Source of the DNA: Amycolatopsis saalfeldensis
Lineage (GTDB): Bacteria > Actinomycetota > Actinomycetes > Mycobacteriales > Pseudonocardiaceae
Reading direction: 5' to 3'
Length of the DNA stretch: 64,000 nt
Assembly (NCBI RefSeq): GCF_900110575.1
Contig: NZ_FOEF01000009.1
Span: 1 to 64,000 of the forward strand
The notes below the pieces were generated by a model. That model had not been told where the DNA came from, did no database searches, and saw only the letters and a list, made by a program, of their open reading frames with translations. Below, piece after piece: positions 55,564-63,198 of this stretch. The position numbers were made by a program, and so were the translations under genes. Position 1 is the stretch's first letter. Each line of letters begins with the position of its first letter.

Positions 55564-55917
55564 CGAGCCAATCGGGTCACTCGGCGCTTCGGGATCGGTT
55601 CGGTGTTTTCCCACTGCCCATAGTGGGTAAGGAAAAGCGGTGAACCATCGCAGAGGAGTCCCCGCCGCGCCGGTGCCCACGGATTCCCGGATCGGTTCAG
55701 GTGACCGGCGCGCCAGCGCGAAACCCGGCCCGGTACGGCCATTCCGCTGATTTTCGCCGCACGGCGCAACGCCGCGGTGCTTTGTCACGTCCCGGCTTTT
55801 CACCAAGAGCACAGTTCACCAAGAGCACGTTCACAGTTCGCCGAGGGAGGCAGTTCGCGTCCCGCTGCCCGGATCAGTGTGGTCATGGTTCATCAGTCAC
55901 GAGTAGGGTCGGTGCCA
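55564..55917. other. Intergenic region with a small hairpin
   Basis: This 354-nt stretch has no acceptable gene. CCCACT (55610-55615) and AGTGGG (55622-55627) form a short hairpin 46 nt after the DUF389 stop, with TTTT before it and AGGAAAA after it; it may be a weak terminator. Near 55800 a direct repeat (CACCAAGAGCACA and TCACCAAGAGCACG) occurs. The promoter of the phosphotransferase gene is at its right end. Confidence 0.5.
55904..55909 (+). promoter_or_regulatory. -10 element TAGGGT of the phosphotransferase-like gene
   Basis: TAGGGT lies eight bases before the ATG at 55918 with no ribosome-binding sequence, again suggesting a leaderless transcript. Confidence 0.45.
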
Positions 55918-57099
55918 ATGACAGTCGACACCTCCTCCACCGACGATTCCACCGTCGGTGCGGGAGCCGAGCCCGTCGCCGCGGCTATCGCGGCGGGGGA
56001 AAGCGTGTTATCGCGTCGCTTCGGCAGCGCGATCACGCTTGTGTCGCCCGAAGACCTCGCCGGCAGCGGGCCCGCGACGGTGCTGCGGGCGCGGGTCGTC
56101 TCCTCGTCCTTCGCGCTGCCGCGCACGTTGGTCATCAAGCACTACCCGGACCCGCCGGAGCCCGGTTACGCCGACCCGTTCGCGCAGGAAGCAGTGAGCT
56201 ACCAGCTGTTCACCGCGCTCTCGCCCGACGAGCGGATGTGCCCCGAGCTGCTCGCGCACGACGGCCGCCAGCGCGTGCTCGTGATCGAGGACCTCGGTCG
56301 CGCCCCGACGTTGCAGGACAAGCTCTCCGCGCGCGATTCCCGTGCGGCGGAGCGGGCGCTGCTGTCGTGGGCCCGCTCGCTCGGCCGGCTGCACGCGAGC
56401 ACGGCGAGCCGCGAGGCGGACTTCAACGCGCTCTTGCGCCGGCTCGGCGGCCCGGTCCGCAACGAGGACAACGACCTCGCCGACACCCTCGACGAGGTCC
56501 CTCCGCTGCTGGAGGACCTGCTGGGCATCGTCACGCCGGAGCCGATCCGCGCGCGCGTGGCGGAATCCGTGGCGCTGGCCCGGTCGGCGGCGTTCCGCGC
56601 GTTCAGCCCCTCGGAGCTGAGCCCGGAGAACAACCTGGTCACCGGCTCGGGGGTGCGCTTCCTGGACTTCGAGCGCGGCCGCGTCCGCACCGCGCTGGTG
56701 GACGCCGCCTACCTGCGGCTGCCGTTCGCCTCGTGCGACGACGCGCTGGCGCTGCCCGCGGGCATGAGCGAGGCGATGATCGCCGCGTGGCGCGCCGAGG
56801 TGGTCGGCGTCTGGCCCTCCTTCGCCGACGACGAGGAACTCGCGGCCCAGCTGACGATCAGCGAACTGCTGCTCGTCTGGCTCATCACCAGCGACACGCT
56901 CCCGAGCCTGGACCTCACCCGCCACGCGACCCCCGTCAGCCGCGAGGCCGCGCTGGTCACCTGGTGGCGTGAGCTGGCGAAACACGCGGGTTACGCGCGG
57001 CTGCCCGACATCGCCGAGCACGCCACCCGCGTGGCCGCCGCACTGGGCGCCCGCCTCGGCCCGCACGCCGACCTGGCGTTTTACCCTGCCTTTCGCTGA
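55918..57099 (+). CDS. Phosphotransferase-like (kinase-fold) protein with altered catalytic loop
   Basis: The 393-aa protein resembles aminoglycoside-phosphotransferase/kinase-like enzymes. An ATP-site strand reads LPRTLVIKHYPDP, the hinge region RVLVIEDLGRAPTLQDKL, and the metal-binding region GVRFLDFERGRVR. The catalytic loop, normally HGDLxxxN, reads SPSELSPENN, so the His is lost and the Asp is changed to Glu. It may be an inactive or unusual kinase. The ATG at 55918 is chosen because upstream sequence is not family-like. A terminator hairpin follows 17 nt after the stop. Confidence 0.78.
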   Translation: MTVDTSSTDDSTVGAGAEPVAAAIAAGESVLSRRFGSAITLVSPEDLAGSGPATVLRARVVSSSFALPRTLVIKHYPDPPEPGYADPFAQEAVSYQLFTALSPDERMCPELLAHDGRQRVLVIEDLGRAPTLQDKLSARDSRAAERALLSWARSLGRLHASTASREADFNALLRRLGGPVRNEDNDLADTLDEVPPLLEDLLGIVTPEPIRARVAESVALARSAAFRAFSPSELSPENNLVTGSGVRFLDFERGRVRTALVDAAYLRLPFASCDDALALPAGMSEAMIAAWRAEVVGVWPSFADDEELAAQLTISELLLVWLITSDTLPSLDLTRHATPVSREAALVTWWRELAKHAGYARLPDIAEHATRVAAALGARLGPHADLAFYPAFR

Positions 57100-57115
57100 C
57101 CGCCGGACCTGACCG

Positions 57116-57147
57116 TTTCGCGCCGGGAATCCGCTTCCGGCGCGAAA
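57116..57147 (+). terminator. Hairpin terminator after the phosphotransferase-like gene
   Basis: TTTCGCGCCGG (57116-57126) and CCGGCGCGAAA (57137-57147) form an 11-bp stem with a ten-base loop. It starts 17 nt after the stop codon at 57099. Confidence 0.7.
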
Positions 57148-57272
57148 ACCCGGGTGGCTGGGTTGTCCGTTCTGCCCGGATGGGGCGGACACCTGCCCCA
57201 ACGTGCCAAGAGTTCCCCGCCCCGTCCATGCGGCGTTACCTCACCATCACCGAGGGTGGGTTTCGGTGCCGG

Positions 57273-58223
57273 ATGGTCTTTCGCGTGACCGTGATCAGTG
57301 TCCAAGTCACCCAGGCGCCGCAGCCCACCCGGCCGCCGGAGCCCGCCACCTCGCCGGAACCGCGTGATCCCGCCTCACCGCGAGAGCCCGCGGCGTCGCG
57401 AGAATCCGCCGCGCCGCAAGCGCCTGCCGCACCGCGGGAATCCGCCGCGCCGCTCAAGCGCGCGCGGCGCCTCGCCGTGCTCGGGGACTCCACCGCGGTG
57501 GGCCTCGGCGACCCACTCCCGCACCGGGGCGGCTGGCGCGGCGTCGGGCCGCTCGTCGCCGCGGCGCTGGGCGTGGGCGAAGACGGCTACCTCAACCCGT
57601 CGTTCACCGGCGCGCGCATGAACTGCGTGCTTTCCGAGCAGCTTCCGCTCGTCCTGGCGCACCGGCCGGACGTCGCGCTGATCGTCGTCGGCATGAACGA
57701 CACCCTGCGCCCCGACTTCGACGCCGAGCGGATTTCCGCCGACCTCACCGAGATCATCCGGACGCTCGCCGCCGTCGGCACCACGGTGGTGCCCGTGCGG
57801 TTCCACGACCACGGCAAGGTGTTCCGCCTGCCGCAGTCGCTGAAGCGGGCGCTCAGCGCGCGGGTCGCCGAGCTGAACGCCGCCATCGACGCCGTCGTCG
57901 CCGCCGAGGGCGTGCCCTGCCTCGACCTCGACACGATGCCCGGCGCGTACGACCTCACCGCGTGGAGCGTCGACCGCCTGCACCCCTCGGAACTCGGCCA
58001 CCGGATGCTCGCGCTGGGGTTCACCGCGCTGCTCGCCGATGCCGGGTTCGCCGTGCCGGAGCCGGTCAGCCTGACCTGCTCGGGCGGCGTGGAGCCGAGC
58101 GCCGCGGGGCACTTCGGCTGGCTGGTGCTCAAGGGCGTGCCGTGGCTGTGGCGCCGCGGGCGCGAGTTCCTGCCGTACGCCGCGGTGATCATGTGGCGCT
58201 CGTTGCGCGGGCACGGGGACTGA
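57273..58223 (+). CDS. SGNH/GDSL-family hydrolase
   Basis: The protein of about 316 aa has a flexible N-terminal stretch of some 60 residues rich in Pro, Ala, Glu and Arg, with repeated SPREP/SRESAAP units. The SGNH domain follows: nucleophile Ser in LAVLGDSTAVGLG, the oxyanion block VGMNDTLRP, and the DRLHPSELGH motif with the acid and base. It should be an esterase or acyl hydrolase; the substrate is unknown. Its start is uncertain: ATG 57273, GTG 57285 and GTG 57291 are all in frame without a clear ribosome site. The last 35 nt overlap the convergent phosphoesterase gene. Confidence 0.85.
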   Translation: MVFRVTVISVQVTQAPQPTRPPEPATSPEPRDPASPREPAASRESAAPQAPAAPRESAAPLKRARRLAVLGDSTAVGLGDPLPHRGGWRGVGPLVAAALGVGEDGYLNPSFTGARMNCVLSEQLPLVLAHRPDVALIVVGMNDTLRPDFDAERISADLTEIIRTLAAVGTTVVPVRFHDHGKVFRLPQSLKRALSARVAELNAAIDAVVAAEGVPCLDLDTMPGAYDLTAWSVDRLHPSELGHRMLALGFTALLADAGFAVPEPVSLTCSGGVEPSAAGHFGWLVLKGVPWLWRRGREFLPYAAVIMWRSLRGHGD

Positions 58224-58944
58224 ACACCCGCAGCGCTTCGGCGTCCGAGGCCGGGTTCCGCACGAAGTAGTCGGCGAACTCCCCGATGCCCGGGTAACCC
58301 GATTCCGCGACGAGCTGCCGGCACGCTTTCTCGGCGTCGTAAGGAGTTCTCCGGAGTTCGACGCCGGGGCCGAGCCGCGCCCAGTGCGCACCCGTTGTGC
58401 CGTAAGGCATTCCGACGCTGCCGGGGTTGACCACGCGGCGCCGGTCGGCGAGCCGGGTGAAGGGCATGTGCGTGTGCCCGCACACGACCGTCGGCGCGGT
58501 GACGTCGCCGAGCACCTCCGCCCAGCGCGAGAGCGGACTGTCGACGAGCACCACTTCCTCGTCGTCGCGCGGGGTCGCGTGGCAGAACAGCACTTCGCCG
58601 AGCCCGTCGATGTCCAGCGTGACGGTCAGCGGCAGCCCCGCCAGCAGCCGCACCTGATCCGGCCGCAGCTGCGTGGCGGCCCACGGCGCGATCGGGTCCG
58701 GGATGTTCGTCGTCCCGCCGCCGGCGAGCGCGGCCAGCTCGCGATCGGCGTTGCCGCGCACCCAGACCGCGCGGTCGCCGAGCGCCACGAGCCGGTCCAG
58801 CGTCGCCGACGGCAGCGGTCCCGCCGCGTGGTCGCCGCACAGCACCACGACGTCGGCCGCCTGCACGTCCGGCTCCGCGAGCACCGCGTCGAGCGCCGGC
58901 AGCACGCCGTGGATGTCCGAGAGCACCGCGACCGAGGAAGGCAT
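58189..58944 (-). CDS. Metallophosphoesterase (YfcE-like)
   Basis: The 251-aa enzyme has the calcineurin-like metal motifs: LSDIHG (Asp10, His12), LCGDHAAG, RGNADRE, FCHATPR and CGHTHMP, followed by NPGSVGMPYG. This order is typical of small bacterial phosphodiesterases that use two metal ions. The substrate is unknown. It overlaps the SGNH hydrolase gene at the 3' end by 35 nt. Confidence 0.92.
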   Translation of the reverse strand: MPSSVAVLSDIHGVLPALDAVLAEPDVQAADVVVLCGDHAAGPLPSATLDRLVALGDRAVWVRGNADRELAALAGGGTTNIPDPIAPWAATQLRPDQVRLLAGLPLTVTLDIDGLGEVLFCHATPRDDEEVVLVDSPLSRWAEVLGDVTAPTVVCGHTHMPFTRLADRRRVVNPGSVGMPYGTTGAHWARLGPGVELRRTPYDAEKACRQLVAESGYPGIGEFADYFVRNPASDAEALRVFSPRARATSAT

Positions 58945-59005
58945 CGGCCCAGCCTGCCCGCCGCTGCGCCGCCGGCGAAGCGTGTTCGCCGACGGCGCAA
59001 GGACT

Positions 59006-60208
59006 TCAGGCCTGAAGCGGCAGCACCTTCACCCCGGTCATGGCGGGGTTGGGCTGGAACGTCGGCGGCTCGCCCGGGATCGTGCGCAGCGAGGGGTACC
59101 GGTCCAGCAGGATGTTCAGCGCCACCCGGCCCTCCAGCCGCGCGAGCGGCGCCCCGATGCAGGTGTGGATGCCGTGGCTGAACGCCAGGTGCTTGTTCTC
59201 CGCACGCGCCGGGTCGAACACGTCCGGGTTCGTGAAGTGCCGGGCGTCCCGGTTGGCCGCGGCGACCCACACCATCAGCATCCGGTCCGCGGGGATCGTG
59301 GCGCCGCCCAGCTCCACCTCGGTGGTGGTGACGCGGGCGACCGCGGAGAACGGCGAAAGGAACCGCAGCGACTCCTCGATCACCGGCGGCACCAGCGCGC
59401 GGTCGGCGTGGACCCGGGCGGCCTGGTCCGGGAACGCGTCGAGGCACAGCACGGTGTTGCCGAGCAGCATCGTGGTGGTGATGTGCCCGGCGATCAGCAG
59501 CACGTTCGCGAAGTTGACGATTTCCGTGTGGTTGAGCCGTTCCCCGTCGACCTCGGCCTCGACCAGCTTGGTGAGCAGGTCCTCCCTCGGGTGCCGGCGC
59601 CGCTCCTCGGCGTGCTCGCCCAGGTATTCGGTGAACTTGCGGGTGACCCGGATCTGCTCCTTGGCCACCTTCTTCTGCTCTTCGGTCTGCTCGTTGACGG
59701 AGACCTGGTCGGTGCTGCTCAACAGCTCGTCCACCCAGCTCCGGAACAGCTCGCGGTCGCTCGCCGGCACCCCGAGCAGCTCGGCGATCACGATCACCGG
59801 CAGCGGGTAGAACAGCGCCTCCACCAGTTCCAGCCGGTCGCGCCCGGCCACGGCGTCGAGCAGCTCGCGGGTGAGCTGCCCGATCCGCGGCTCGAGGTCG
59901 GCCACCACCTTCGGCGTGAACGCGCGGCTGACCAGCTTGCGCATCTTGTTGTGCAGTGGCGGGTCCAATTGCAGCAGGCTGCCCTCGCTCAGCTCGGCGA
60001 CGTCCGCCTTCGACTCCGCCGGCACCAGCCGCGTGGTGTCGGACGAGAACGTGGCCGGGTCGCTCAGCACCCGGTGCGCCTCGGCGTACCCGTAGATGTT
60101 CCAGGTGCCCAGCTCCGCCTTGAACTCCACCGGGCGGTCGGGCTGGATCCCGCGCAGCCAGAACTGGTCCGGGTGGACGGCCCAGGCCGACGGGAGTGTG
60201 GTGGTCAT
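59006..60208 (-). CDS. Cytochrome P450
   Basis: The 400-aa P450 has the I-helix LLIAGHITTTMLLGN, the ESLRFLSPFSAVARVTT K-helix region, and the heme loop FSHGIHTCIG with ligand Cys350. The N-terminal half, with LQLDPPLHNKMRKLVSRAFT, is usual for bacterial class I enzymes of natural-product tailoring or catabolism. GGAAGGGGA precedes the ATG. A TetR gene lies 38 nt upstream in the same direction, so the P450 is probably controlled by that repressor. No ferredoxin is nearby. Confidence 0.94.
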   Translation of the reverse strand: MTTTLPSAWAVHPDQFWLRGIQPDRPVEFKAELGTWNIYGYAEAHRVLSDPATFSSDTTRLVPAESKADVAELSEGSLLQLDPPLHNKMRKLVSRAFTPKVVADLEPRIGQLTRELLDAVAGRDRLELVEALFYPLPVIVIAELLGVPASDRELFRSWVDELLSSTDQVSVNEQTEEQKKVAKEQIRVTRKFTEYLGEHAEERRRHPREDLLTKLVEAEVDGERLNHTEIVNFANVLLIAGHITTTMLLGNTVLCLDAFPDQAARVHADRALVPPVIEESLRFLSPFSAVARVTTTEVELGGATIPADRMLMVWVAAANRDARHFTNPDVFDPARAENKHLAFSHGIHTCIGAPLARLEGRVALNILLDRYPSLRTIPGEPPTFQPNPAMTGVKVLPLQA

Positions 60209-60246
60209 GGTTACTGGTTCCCCTTCCAGTTGCCGGCTCGCCGGGA

Positions 60247-60951
60247 TCAGCCGGGCGCCGTGGCGGATTCGCCGGTGTAGATGACCGCGCGGCAGGCCGA
60301 GACGTAGGCCTCGGACACCGAGCGGAGTTCGGTGGCCGCCGCTTCGACGGCGGCGGGATCGGGCTCGCCGGGCGGCTCGAACGCGGCCCGCACGACCCGG
60401 GCCATCGCGTCGGCCCGGTCCTCGACCGTGAGGTCGGCCCGGGCGGTGTCGGCGCTGTCGCGCAGGTAGAAGCCGATGGTCGCGGCGCTGAGGGCGTAGG
60501 GCAGGTCCGGCACGTCGGCCCGCAGCAGCCCGTGCCGGGCGAACACCTCGAACGTCCCGTCGGTCGCGGCCACCCCGGCCGCGCGGGTCTCCGACGCCGC
60601 GTCCGAGTAGTGGCCGAGCAGCATGACGTCGTTCGTGAGCATGGCCGAGAGCAGCGGGTCGTGGACCACGTCGAGGAACAGGCTCCGCAGGTAGCGGTGC
60701 GGAACCGCTTCGCCGGGGTCGGTGCGCAGTCGGGTGGCGATCCGGTCGAGCAGGTCGGCCGCGGCGCGTGTGAGCAGCGCTCCGAACAGCACGTCCTTGG
60801 TGCGCCAGTGCAGGTAGACGGTGCCCTTGCCGATGCCGGCCCGGCGCGCGACGTCGTCGATCGTCACCTTGCGCGAGCCCCAGCGCACGAGCAGCTCGGA
60901 GGCGGCGTCGAGGATCCGGTCGGCGCGGTCGTGGTTCGGGTGTCCCGGCAT
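60247..60951 (-). CDS. TetR-family transcriptional repressor
   Basis: The 234-aa regulator has a TetR helix-turn-helix in residues about 10-57 (ILDAASELLVRWGSRKVTID and the recognition helix GIGKGTVYLHWRTKD). A helical ligand domain of about 170 residues follows. GAGGGAGCGC lies before the ATG. A perfect palindrome at 60985-61012 in its promoter is very likely its own operator. The P450 gene follows in the same transcript, so the inducer may be the P450 substrate or a related compound. Confidence 0.92.
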   Translation of the reverse strand: MPGHPNHDRADRILDAASELLVRWGSRKVTIDDVARRAGIGKGTVYLHWRTKDVLFGALLTRAAADLLDRIATRLRTDPGEAVPHRYLRSLFLDVVHDPLLSAMLTNDVMLLGHYSDAASETRAAGVAATDGTFEVFARHGLLRADVPDLPYALSAATIGFYLRDSADTARADLTVEDRADAMARVVRAAFEPPGEPDPAAVEAAATELRSVSEAYVSACRAVIYTGESATAPG

Positions 60952-60984
60952 GCGCTCCCTCGGCGATTCTTCACCCTTTGACTG

Positions 60985-61012
60985 TTTGACCAGATCTGAT
61001 TATCTGGTCAAA
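60985..61012. promoter_or_regulatory. Palindromic TetR operator between the tetR and rarA genes
   Basis: TTTGACCAGAT (60985-60995) and ATCTGGTCAAA (61002-61012) are perfect 11-bp arms around CTGATT. The site includes TTGACC in both directions, so it likely covers the promoter of the tetR-P450 operon. It lies 33 nt from the TetR start and 69 nt from rarA. Confidence 0.75.
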
Positions 61013-61080
61013 CCACGGTAGCGCAGGAGATCCGGGCCGGGCAAGCGGTCTTGTCGGTGGGGTCGGTTAACGTCATCGGG

Positions 61081-62463
61081 GTGGCAGCACAGGACGAACT
61101 CTTCACGGTGAACCCCGACCTGGGGCCGCCCCCGGAACCCACCGGGTCCAACCGGGTGGAACCGCAGGCCGACCCGGCGAGCTCGCCGCTCGCGGTGCGG
61201 ATGCGGCCGCGCACGCTCGACGAGGTCGTCGGCCAGCAGCACCTGCTGCGCGAGGGCGCGCCGCTGCGCCGGCTGGTCGAGGGCGCCGCGCCCGCGTCCG
61301 TGCTGCTCTACGGACCGCCCGGCACCGGCAAGACCACGCTGGCCAACCTGGTCTCGATCGCCACCGGCCGCCGGTTCGTCGCGATGTCCGCGCTGTCGGC
61401 GGGGGTCAAGGAGGTGCGCGGCGTGATCGAGGAGGCCCGCCGGCGCCGGAGCTACAACGCCGAGAACACCGTGCTGTTCATCGACGAGGTGCACCGGTTT
61501 TCCAAGACGCAGCAGGACGCGTTGCTGGGCGCGGTCGAGGACCGCACGGTGCTGCTGGTGGCGGCGACCACGGAGAACCCGTCGTTCTCGGTGGTTTCGC
61601 CGCTGCTGTCCCGCTCGCTGGTCCTGCAGCTGCGGCCGTTGACCGACGAGGACATCGTGCGGCTGCTGGAGCGCGCGCTGGCGGACGAGCGCGGCCTCGG
61701 CGGCGAGCTCGCGCTCACGGACGAGGCGCGCGACCACCTGGTGCGGCTCGCGGGCGGCGACGCGCGGCGGGCGCTCACCGCGCTGGAGGCGGCGGCCGAC
61801 GCCGCGGGCGCCACCGAGCACAAGACCATCGACCTGGCCATCGTGGAGTCCACTGTGGACAAAGCGGCGGTGCGCTACGACCGCGACGGCGACCAGCACT
61901 ACGACGTGATCAGCGCGTTCATCAAGTCGATCCGCGGCTCCGACGTCGACGCCGCGCTGCACTACCTGGCCCGGATGATCGAGGCGGGGGAGGACCCGCG
62001 GTTCCTCGCGCGCCGGCTCGTGGTGCACGCGAGCGAGGACATCGGGATGGCCGACCCGACGGCGCTGCAGGCGGCCGTCGCGGCGTCGCACGCCGTGCAG
62101 TTCATCGGCATGCCGGAGGGCCGGCTCGCGCTCGCCCAGGCCACCATCCACCTGGCCACCGCGCCGAAGTCCAACGCCGTGGTCACCGCGATCGACTCGG
62201 CGCTGGCCGACGTGCGCTCCGGCGCGATCGGCACCGTGCCGCCGCACCTGCGAGACGGGCACTACGCGGGGGCGAAGAAGCTCGGCAACGCGGAGGGCTA
62301 CCGCTACCCGCACGGCGTGCCCGAGGGCGTGCTCGCCCAGCAGTACCCGCCGGACGAGCTGGTCGGCCGCGACTACTACGAGCCCACCCAGCGCGGCGGC
62401 GAGCGGACACTGGCCGAGCGCGTGCCGCGGCTGCGGCGCACCATCCGCGGTGAGCGCCAGTAG
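61081..62463 (+). CDS. rarA: Replication-associated recombination protein RarA
   Basis: The 460-aa AAA+ ATPase is of the RarA/Mgs1/WRNIP1 family, which acts at stalled replication forks. Walker A is GPPGTGKTT at residues 78-86, Walker [18 protein letters not shown], and sensor 1 [18 protein letters not shown]. The C-terminal tetramerisation region has [16 protein letters not shown] and [10 protein letters not shown]. The first 45 residues are flexible. The GTG at 61081 has TAACGT seven bases upstream and no ribosome site. A TTG at 61051 is less likely. Confidence 0.94.
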   Translation: MAAQDELFTVNPDLGPPPEPTGSNRVEPQADPASSPLAVRMRPRTLDEVVGQQHLLREGAPLRRLVEGAAPASVLLYGPPGTGKTTLANLVSIATGRRFVAMSALSAGVKEVRGVIEEARRRRSYNAENTVLFIDEVHRFSKTQQDALLGAVEDRTVLLVAATTENPSFSVVSPLLSRSLVLQLRPLTDEDIVRLLERALADERGLGGELALTDEARDHLVRLAGGDARRALTALEAAADAAGATEHKTIDLAIVESTVDKAAVRYDRDGDQHYDVISAFIKSIRGSDVDAALHYLARMIEAGEDPRFLARRLVVHASEDIGMADPTALQAAVAASHAVQFIGMPEGRLALAQATIHLATAPKSNAVVTAIDSALADVRSGAIGTVPPHLRDGHYAGAKKLGNAEGYRYPHGVPEGVLAQQYPPDELVGRDYYEPTQRGGERTLAERVPRLRRTIRGERQ

Positions 62464-62596
62464 TTCCCGCCGGCTGAAACTTCCGTGAGCGTCGCCACGT
62501 TCTCCCGTAGAACGGTGGGCAACGGGAATGCGCGGCCCACCGGCCCGGGTTGTTGCCGGTCACCGGTGCCAGGGGAGTTCCGTGCGAGGGGGAGTG

Positions 62597-63154
62597 ATGA
62601 CGCTTCTGACGGTGTGGCCGGACGACCAGCCCGGTCACGTGCTGCTGCGGACCGAGGACCTGGGGACCATCACGGTCGAGCTGAAGCGGCACGGCGTCGG
62701 GTTCGCCCGCTGGCCGCTGGCCGGCCTGGCGCCGGACGCCGGCGAGGCCGAGGTCCTGGCCGGGTACCGCGACCGCCTCGACGAGCTGACCGCCGCCGTC
62801 GGCTACCACTCGGTGGACCTGGTGCGCGGCGATGCCGTGCCCGCCGCCGCCGAGCGCAGCTCCGGCGCGGACGAGGACCGGTTCTTCGTCAGCGGCTCCG
62901 CGGTCTGGTACGTGCACGCGGGCCGCTGGGTGCACGCCGTGCTGTGCGAGCCCGGCGACGTCCTGAGCGTCCCGGCCCACACCCGCCACTGGCACGACGG
63001 CGGTGAGCGTCCCGGTCACGTCACCATCCGCGTCCGCCACCCGGCCCAGGCCACCGCCGCACCCCTCGCGTCTCCGCTGCGCCCGGCCGACTTCCCCGGC
63101 TTCGACGCGCTGGTCGCCGACCGGGCCACGGGCTGGCCCGCGCTCACCCGGTGA
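62597..63154 (+). CDS. Acireductone-dioxygenase-like cupin lacking the metal-binding HxH
   Basis: The 185-aa protein follows the MtnD/ARD family in LLTVWPDDQPGHVLLRTEDL, DEDRFFVSGSAVWYVH and LCEPGDVLSVPAHTRHWHD. In active enzymes the first metal ligands lie in an EHTHxxDE motif; here that segment is shortened and reads ERSSGADEDRFF. Both histidines are absent, while a Glu and the last His (in TRHW) remain. It is therefore unlikely to carry out the methionine-salvage reaction in the normal way. GAGGGGGAGTG precedes the ATG at 62597. No other methionine-salvage genes are nearby. Confidence 0.75.
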   Translation: MTLLTVWPDDQPGHVLLRTEDLGTITVELKRHGVGFARWPLAGLAPDAGEAEVLAGYRDRLDELTAAVGYHSVDLVRGDAVPAAAERSSGADEDRFFVSGSAVWYVHAGRWVHAVLCEPGDVLSVPAHTRHWHDGGERPGHVTIRVRHPAQATAAPLASPLRPADFPGFDALVADRATGWPALTR

Positions 63155-63198
63155 ACGGCGGGCTGCGGAGCGTGCCGGGCGCGGGCACGATGGACGGC

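Noticed and set aside
59006-60208. An abnormal heme-binding loop in the second P450
   Set aside because: FSHGIHTCIG fits FxxGxHxCxG fully, so there is nothing unusual.
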